Notes under the pieces: generated by a model
Seen by the model: only the letters and a program-made list of their open reading frames with translations
Databases searched by the model: none
What the model was told of the DNA's origin: nothing
NCBI RefSeq assembly: GCF_000420845.1
Contig: NZ_ATVS01000035.1
Coordinates: 1 to 37,642, forward strand
Origin: Butyrivibrio sp. AE3009
GTDB lineage: Bacteria > Bacillota > Clostridia > Lachnospirales > Lachnospiraceae
Reading direction: 5' to 3'
DNA: 37,642 nucleotides
Shown: positions 33,485 to 37,642 of the stretch, in pieces
Layout of the letters: each line of letters starts with the position of its first letter
Position numbering within the stretch: the stretch's first letter is position 1
Translations under genes and position numbers: made by a program

Positions 33485-33757
33485 ATGAATAATGAAAAAG
33501 TATATGTGTTTGGGAGGTTCAAGCTTTTGCTTGATGAGGTAATGATACAGAATAATCGTTACAGTTCAGACCCTAGCTTGAGATAAGAAGACCGGTAGAC
33601 TACCATTTTTGCACAAGATGAACCTGAGGCATACGATGAGGAAGCGGATCTTTTGGATGATATCGAGTTCATGGATGCGGACGAAGCCAGAGAAGCCATC
33701 GAAGATGCAGGCTATGATCCGGATGATTTCGCCGGAGATTTTGGCGATGATTTTTAA
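33485..33757 (+). pseudogene. Small acidic protein gene interrupted by two in-frame stops
   Basis: The frame from ATG 33485 reads MNNEKVYVFGRFKLLLDEVM and stops (TAA 33584, TAG 33596). It then stays open in the same frame through an acidic, clearly protein-like segment (EEADLLDDIEFMDADEARE, then AIEDAGYDPDDF) to TAA at 33755. A total of 91 codons. The intact frame on both sides of the stops argues for recent nonsense decay. No family is recognised. Confidence 0.55.
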
Positions 33758-33903
33758 GAAGAAATAATCAAACGATTTGTGTTCATGATAAATAAACTCT
33801 GAATGAAATGATCTATCCTCTGAGTAGTAAGAGTTTATCGCCACAGGCAAACAGGTCTGGTAGGGGATACGTAAGGTCAGCTGGGCTTTCCTTTCTAAAG
33901 AAT

Positions 33904-34113
33904 ATGGGACTTTTTTCACATAACAACAATAATGAAAATATTGATTACGAACGTCTCCGTCTGGACCTGATGGAAGAATATGGTGCTCAGATGGTAACAA
34001 TTACCGGTGCCATGGGCTATTCTGACATGTGCGATACCCAAGAGGCCTCCCCGGAACAGCTCCTTGCCATGGCACGCCGGAAAGGTTTTAATCTAGATAG
34101 GTATAAGCGCTAG
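33904..34113 (+). CDS. Small protein, MGLF start, unknown function
   Basis: 69 residues from the ATG at 33904: MGLFSHNNNNENIDYERLRL, DLMEEYGAQMVTITGAMGYS, EASPEQLLAMARRKGFNLDRYKR. A longer frame beginning at 33808 has a low-complexity extension and no better site. The ribosome binding site is weak. A decayed copy of its last ~35 codons plus the following repeat occurs at 35353-35455. Possibly a dependent of the upstream acidic pseudogene. Confidence 0.55.
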   Translation: MGLFSHNNNNENIDYERLRLDLMEEYGAQMVTITGAMGYSDMCDTQEASPEQLLAMARRKGFNLDRYKR

Positions 34114-34114
34114 C

Positions 34115-34282
34115 GAAAAAGTTTACCACCTGCGCTACCGAATTTGTTTACCACCCAAATATAACAAAAACTAATTGCCTGTAAGTTACATGATAAGCGC
34201 TATTTAATGAGCTGGGAATAAAGATCCCAGCTCATTTTTTCTAAGATAATAAAGACCTCTTGGGGTATAATGGATATAGCCG
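34115..34282 (+). repeat. ~167-bp intergenic repeat, copy B
   Basis: Full-length match to copy A at 28084-28250, beginning GAAAAAGTTTACCACCTGCG with the second motif GTTTACCACC and ending TATAATGGATATAGCCG. It begins two bases past the stop of the MGLF gene. Confidence 0.75.
34206..34242 (+). terminator. Terminator in repeat copy B
   Basis: AATGAGCTGGGA pairs perfectly with TCCCAGCTCATT, then TTTTCT. Confidence 0.85.
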
Positions 34283-34579
34283 CCTTTATAATTATGAAGC
34301 CGCTGACCTTTTTTATATGAGAAAAAGACCAGCGGCGCTATTGTAGGGAGGACCCTCCGGGGTGTGGGAGCCGAAGGGGTTTGTGTGATGAATGAAAAAA
34401 ATGTTGTGTGTGGGGATCAAGAAGCTTTGTTCTTCTTGATGGTTTTATATTAAGACACGAACATTAAACGAAGCTTAAAGTGTTGTGATGAAATTGTGAA
34501 AAAATACAACCTTAAGATTTGTAAGTGATGATACAGGTAGAGATGCGAAGTTTATTAGAAAAAAAGGAGGATCAGGAAC
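34283..34579. other. Intergenic region with two hairpins and a possible leader peptide
   Basis: GCCGCTGACCTTTTT (34299-34313) faces AAAAAGACCAGCGGC (34322-34336), and ATCAAGAAG (34416-34424) faces CTTCTTGAT (34432-34440) before GGTTTTATAT. A 21-residue ORF from ATG 34388 (MNEKNVVCGDQEALFF...) runs into the second hairpin, a layout seen in leader-controlled genes, but its ribosome binding site is poor. Confidence 0.4.
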
Positions 34580-34897
34580 ATGAAGTTTGAAACGGTATTG
34601 TCAAAAGTAAGAAAACTTGCCGAGAAGGCAGATGTCAGCAATGTAGATTTTCTTGCAGTGCAGGTCAATCTCACAGATACTGAGCCAAATGTTTTTTATG
34701 TTGAGGTCAAGGACCACAAGATCAATGTTGAGCCTTACGACTATCACGACAGAAACTGCGCAATAACAATAAAGTCTGATGATTTCAATAAGCTGATTTC
34801 CGGCAAGCTTGATCCTGTTGCGGCATTTACAATTGGCAAGCTTAAGGTTGATGGTGATGTTGGTAAAGCGCTTGAGTTTTCAAAGCTTCTTAAGTGA
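34580..34897 (+). CDS. SCP2 sterol-carrier-like protein
   Basis: 105 residues. The SCP2 fold pattern is visible: FYVEVKDHKINVEPYDYHD, AITIKSDDFNKLISGKLDPVAAF and GKLKVDGDVGKALEFSKLL. These small proteins bind lipids or hydrophobic ligands in the cytosol. AAAGGAGG precedes the ATG. Confidence 0.85.
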   Translation: MKFETVLSKVRKLAEKADVSNVDFLAVQVNLTDTEPNVFYVEVKDHKINVEPYDYHDRNCAITIKSDDFNKLISGKLDPVAAFTIGKLKVDGDVGKALEFSKLLK

Positions 34898-34989
34898 TGG
34901 AGGAATATGCGGTGACTGAATAAAATAGGACTTATAAGTGAAAGTGTCACCGAATTGACGACATGTAGAAGTCTGTGGAGGGCAACACC

Positions 34990-35340
34990 ATGAGTACATG
35001 CAAAGCCTTTAGTATCGAGAACCCAAATGAAGCCTATGAGCACATGAAGCTTAAGCGCATTATCCAGTACAATGACGCTGATTATGATCATCCGCTCTAT
35101 ACCTGGAATGAAGGCGAACGGGTTTTATGTCAATGCGAGAACTGCGGAGGATATGTGCTTGTTCAGTTTTCAGAATATCATGGAGTTGAAGACGATGACT
35201 ACTACACAGACTACATTGAAGCGGACAGTCCTTAAACAGCGGAAGAAATAAACAAAAAGTATTCCGGATTTGACATTGAAATGAAGTCCGGAATCAAGTA
35301 TCTGGCCAAAACAGGTAGAACTGTGGTATGGCGTAACTAA
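34990..35340 (+). pseudogene. Small protein gene with an internal TAA
   Basis: From ATG 34990 (GGAGGG 8 bases before) the frame reads MSTCKAFSIENPNEAYEHMK, has a CQCENCG cysteine pair, and stops at TAA 35233 after 81 residues. The same frame remains open beyond the stop for another 34 codons with protein-like sequence (AEEINKKYSGFDIEMKSG, YLAKTGRTVVWRN) to a TAA at 35338. The 81-residue product may still be made; the full gene was 116 residues. Family not recognised. Confidence 0.6.
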
Positions 35341-35352
35341 AGAACTGAGCCA

Positions 35353-35455
35353 TGGGCTATTCTGACATGCACGATGCCAGGAAGGTTTTAATCTAAATAG
35401 GCATAATCGCTAACGAAAAAGTTTACCATCTACGCTACCGAATTTGTTTACCACC
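35353..35455 (+). repeat. Decayed copy of MGLF gene tail plus repeat start (copy C)
   Basis: GGGCTATTCTGACATG and AGGTTTTAATCTA..ATAGG.ATAA.CGCTA.CGAAAAAGTTTACCA match 34014-34140 around an internal deletion. It ends at the second TTTACCACC motif, after which the next gene's GAGGAG begins. Confidence 0.7.
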
Positions 35456-35471
35456 TATCGAGGAGAACGGT

Positions 35472-36257
35472 ATGATCTACGCTAAACCCACAGAAAATCT
35501 GACCGGCGTATGTGTTGAAGGGGAATTCCAGGACTTTTACGAGCTAGTCGATAGCATCTACAGTATGACTGGCCCGGAAGACAGTTATGATGACCCGTAT
35601 TGGGGCGTCAAAAACAGATTACTTGGAGTATGCTACGATATCAGGCATGCATATCAGGGCGATAGAGAAATCCTTTTTGCGGATAACAATGTAACTCCTG
35701 AGCTACAAAAGTGGCATGGAAAGGTCCTGCCCAAAGAGAATGTACACTACAGCGTGAATATTCTTTTCCCAGAGGCTGTATTTGTCGCACTGTCAGTGGA
35801 AGAGATGTTTGCTTTTTGCAGGGAAAACTATGAAATATATAAGAATGATGAGCTTTTCCAAAGAAACATCGGACTTCATGACTATATCAAGGACCAGGCT
35901 CTAATAAAATTGTTCTCCGGCGCTGTTCTGAAGGCTCTTGGTGATGTTATTGGTCCAGAGGGATTCAAATCGATTTATAAGGAGATTGAAAGAGCAAAGT
36001 CTCCATATAACTTTGAGCATACATACTTTGACTACATCACCTATTACGTAGATAAGTGCAATCTAGAGTATCTCAAGACGGATCCTGCCAAGCGTCCGGA
36101 CAAAATCAGGAACATTGCCAAGCGCTTTGTGAAGCCGCCAGAGAGCTACTTTAAGCTAAAAAGAGACTTTGAGTATTCAGCAAAAATAGAGCATTGCAGT
36201 ATATACGAGCTGGCAGCCCCGGAGTTTGAGAATTATCCGGAGGAGATTGTTTGGTAA
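35472..36257 (+). CDS. Hypothetical protein (DUF6904-like?)
   Basis: 261 residues. An N-terminal segment with GVCVEGEFQDFYELVDSIY and LGVCYDIRHAYQGDRE resembles small Firmicutes proteins that carry the YDxRHAxxGDRE motif. The C-terminal half (about 110-261) is helical and of no known family. GAGGAG precedes the ATG. The next hypothetical gene follows after 18 bp and is probably co-transcribed. Confidence 0.65.
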   Translation: MIYAKPTENLTGVCVEGEFQDFYELVDSIYSMTGPEDSYDDPYWGVKNRLLGVCYDIRHAYQGDREILFADNNVTPELQKWHGKVLPKENVHYSVNILFPEAVFVALSVEEMFAFCRENYEIYKNDELFQRNIGLHDYIKDQALIKLFSGAVLKALGDVIGPEGFKSIYKEIERAKSPYNFEHTYFDYITYYVDKCNLEYLKTDPAKRPDKIRNIAKRFVKPPESYFKLKRDFEYSAKIEHCSIYELAAPEFENYPEEIVW

Positions 36258-36275
36258 ATAAGGGAGAACACTGAA

Positions 36276-36653
36276 ATGTATAAGGTATTTATCACTAAAA
36301 GAGAATTTGATAATGGTTATGGTTGTGATGTTATCGAAGAATATGTTTCAGTAGATGCCGTAAAGCCTTATGACACCTCCGATGACGACTGGCACTGCAT
36401 CAAGGAGCAGGTTAAAGAGCTTGCCACAGGAAAAGACGAGTCCCTTAAAAATCTGCCAGCGAACGACTGTAACTATGATTTAAGCTGCATGATAGAAGAT
36501 GCGGACTGGGGAGTATTGGCAGAATCCGAGCATTTCTACATAAGAGGCGATAATGAAGACGCTTCTTTGTACCAAAAACCAGATTCTAAGCGCATCTGCA
36601 GCGTAGGGGATTTCTATGGAGATCCGGCCGCGGCTTACAACAACCCCAAATAA
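36276..36653 (+). CDS. Hypothetical protein
   Basis: 125 residues, acidic, soluble. Nothing diagnostic: MYKVFITKREFDNGYGCDVI start, EDADWGVLAESEHFYI in the second half. GGGAG sits upstream; 18 bp after the previous gene, then two terminators. Confidence 0.6.
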   Translation: MYKVFITKREFDNGYGCDVIEEYVSVDAVKPYDTSDDDWHCIKEQVKELATGKDESLKNLPANDCNYDLSCMIEDADWGVLAESEHFYIRGDNEDASLYQKPDSKRICSVGDFYGDPAAAYNNPK

Positions 36654-36702
36654 TGGTATATTCTTACTGTTATTACTTCAGTAAACATTTATTATTGCTT
36701 GT

Positions 36703-36735
36703 AGAGCCTTGGATTTTTCCAGGGCTTTTATTTTT
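36703..36735 (+). terminator. Terminator 1 after the hypothetical pair
   Basis: AGCCTTGGA (36705-36713) pairs with TCCAGGGCT (36718-36726), followed by TTTATTTTT. Confidence 0.8.
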
Positions 36736-36760
36736 GCAAAGAGCTGGATTCTAAAATTCT

Positions 36761-36782
36761 AAGAGCTCCGGCTCTTTTTATA
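36761..36782 (+). terminator. Terminator 2
   Basis: AAGAGC-TCCG-GCTCTT followed by TTTA; a second, compact hairpin 30 bp downstream. Confidence 0.65.
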
Positions 36783-36860
36783 TACATTTCCATGTGAAAC
36801 AGGCGCTGCCTGATCATATACAGCAACTTTAAAACACAAAGTAAAAAGAAGAAAAAGATC

Positions 36861-37288
36861 ATGGGTAGAAAACTAATCACATTCAGCTTTGGATACGAAT
36901 TCATCCCGGAGCTGTCAAAACTATCAAGGAGCTATTCCCCACGGAGATAAGCTCAATGTACTGCACAACAGCACCTTCTAGGTTAACTGCGTATAAGACA
37001 GATACTTATCTTGCAGAAGCGGTAGCAAATTATGCCGGCTCAATAGACACAATGCACCTGTTTGTTGGAAAGACAACAAGGAATCAGATAGTAGCCGAGT
37101 ATAAGAAAAAGGATAAGGAAGATACTCAGATCTGCATTGGCAGCCTATCTGAAGGAAAATATGTGTTCAAGGCAGGAATCATGCAAAATGCTGCATGGTT
37201 CCTTTTTTATACTTCCTTTTTAAAAGTTTATTCCTTTTTTAATCCTACCTTTAGAAAAATTCTTTCATTAAATGTTAAAATTAAGTGA
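36861..37288 (+). pseudogene. Frameshifted gene remnant
   Basis: ATG 36861 opens MGRKLITFSFGYEFI, but the next good coding stretch (GAVKTIKELFPTEISSMY, then YLAEAVANYAGSIDTMHLFVG) is in another frame, joined near 36905. The second frame runs to a stop at 37286, its last 30 codons being T-rich and of doubtful origin. A one-base indel plus a damaged 3' end would explain this. Family not recognised. Confidence 0.45.
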
Positions 37289-37363
37289 GTTATTCTGGAG
37301 AGGATTGTATGAAGAAAGTAGGAACATTCGTTATGAACTTCTAAGAAAGGAAGTTTGACACGT

Positions 37364-37471
37364 ATGGGCTACGCAATTACAATCCTTGAGCACAGCACAG
37401 CACAGCACAGCACAGCACAGCACAGCACAGCATTAGTGGGCCCATTTTTAAATACATATTGGAGAAACTAG
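37364..37471 (+). CDS. Short ORF spanning a pentanucleotide repeat
   Basis: AAGGAAG lies 10 bases before an ATG encoding MGYAITILEHS, then an STAQH repeat from the tract, and a stop at 37469. In another frame after the tract it stays open to TGA at 37483. The tract length therefore decides which short product is made; it may be the truncated head of a phase-variable gene. Confidence 0.35.
   Translation: MGYAITILEHSTAQHSTAQHSTALVGPFLNTYWRN
37391..37432. repeat. (CACAG)8 tandem pentanucleotide tract
   Basis: Eight exact CACAG units (37391-37430) plus CA. A unit of five bases is not a multiple of three, so slippage changes reading frame: a contingency-locus type repeat. Confidence 0.9.
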
Positions 37472-37477
37472 GTAACG

Positions 37478-37520
37478 TCGAATGACGGGATTAAAAATCC
37501 TGCCATTCGGCTTTTTTCGT
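37478..37520 (+). terminator. Terminator after the repeat ORF
   Basis: CGAATGACGGGAT faces ATCCTGCCATTCG, followed by GCTTTTTTCG. Confidence 0.8.
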
Positions 37521-37557
37521 TTATAGAGACCATAAACCAAAGTAGGAGGGACATTGC

Positions 37558-37642
37558 ATGAAAAAGCGCAAAGTAAAGACATATGGATTATTACGCAGAT
37601 TATTGGCGGTAGTGATCACATTTGCCATGATTATTGGCTGCT
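37558..37642 (+). CDS. Start of an exported protein (cut by right edge)
   Basis: 28 codons are visible: MKKRKVKTYGLLRRLLAVVI then TFAMIIGC, a basic start and hydrophobic core of a signal peptide, with a Cys that could be a lipobox. AGGAGGG (37544-37550) precedes the ATG. The rest is outside the window. Confidence 0.7.
   Translation, partial: MKKRKVKTYGLLRRLLAVVITFAMIIGC

Noticed and set aside
37391..37432. CACAG tract considered as a CRISPR-like array
   Set aside because: It is a gapless 5-bp tandem repeat with no spacers. No other regular repeat-spacer array or cas gene was seen.

Overview
The window looks like a chromosomal segment from a Lachnospiraceae bacterium of the Butyrivibrio/Pseudobutyrivibrio type. 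This is inferred from moderate-to-low GC, strong AGGAGG ribosome binding sites, the style of the HU protein, a secreted fructan-type glycosidase, starch-binding and cell-wall-repeat proteins, and families common in that group (DUF4256, DUF4417, SCP2-like, SEC-C). Taxonomy is inferred from gene style only; no rRNA or tRNA gene was seen.

Layout. 1-345: left-edge fragment of a probable transposase and hairpins. 346-890: small membrane protein and its terminator. 891-8863: a carbohydrate cassette, with a LacI-type repressor divergent from a GH32 lipoprotein and a 1687-residue exported protein made of nine copies of one ~178-residue module. 8864-9217: palindromes and a short leader ORF. 9218-16014: sugar isomerase-like protein, VTT/DedA membrane protein, isochorismatase-like hydrolase overlapping a zinc-ribbon protein, RmlD-like reductase, and a pRiA4b/SEC-C protein. 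16036-16270: 5' fragment of a group II intron. 16429-17769: exported starch-binding/cell-wall-repeat protein. 17852-20400 (minus): a three-part GT2-GtrA-phosphodiester glycosidase fusion and a small membrane protein. 20594-21139: a group II intron that lost most of its maturase but keeps its 3' end, followed by a long palindrome. 21220-23461 (minus): a two-gene FRG-SIR2 operon, the best candidate for an undescribed (antiphage) system. 23635-24090: a short, probably truncated GTPase facing away from it. 24253-26738: MFS efflux pump and its XRE-TPR regulator. 26832-30433: DUF4256, GNAT, Ig-like lipoprotein, HD and SWIM proteins. 30674-31999 (minus): DUF4417, MGGRG protein and a small partner, a mobile-element style cargo cassette. 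32016-33155: ImmA/IrrE peptidase and HU. 33156-37642: a decaying region with nonsense-interrupted genes, duplicated gene tails, a ~167-bp intergenic repeat, SCP2-like and hypothetical proteins, a (CACAG)8 tract, and the start of an exported protein cut by the right edge.

Functional links. LacI, GH32 and the repeat protein form a plausible substrate-induced fructan-use unit, with duplicated operator-like motifs in the divergent promoter region. FRG and SIR2 are separated by 7 bp behind one good promoter and so are probably co-expressed; both domain families recur in antiphage and NAD-linked contexts. The intron relics sit in GGTACC/GGTGCC-type palindromes, which appear to be their insertion targets.
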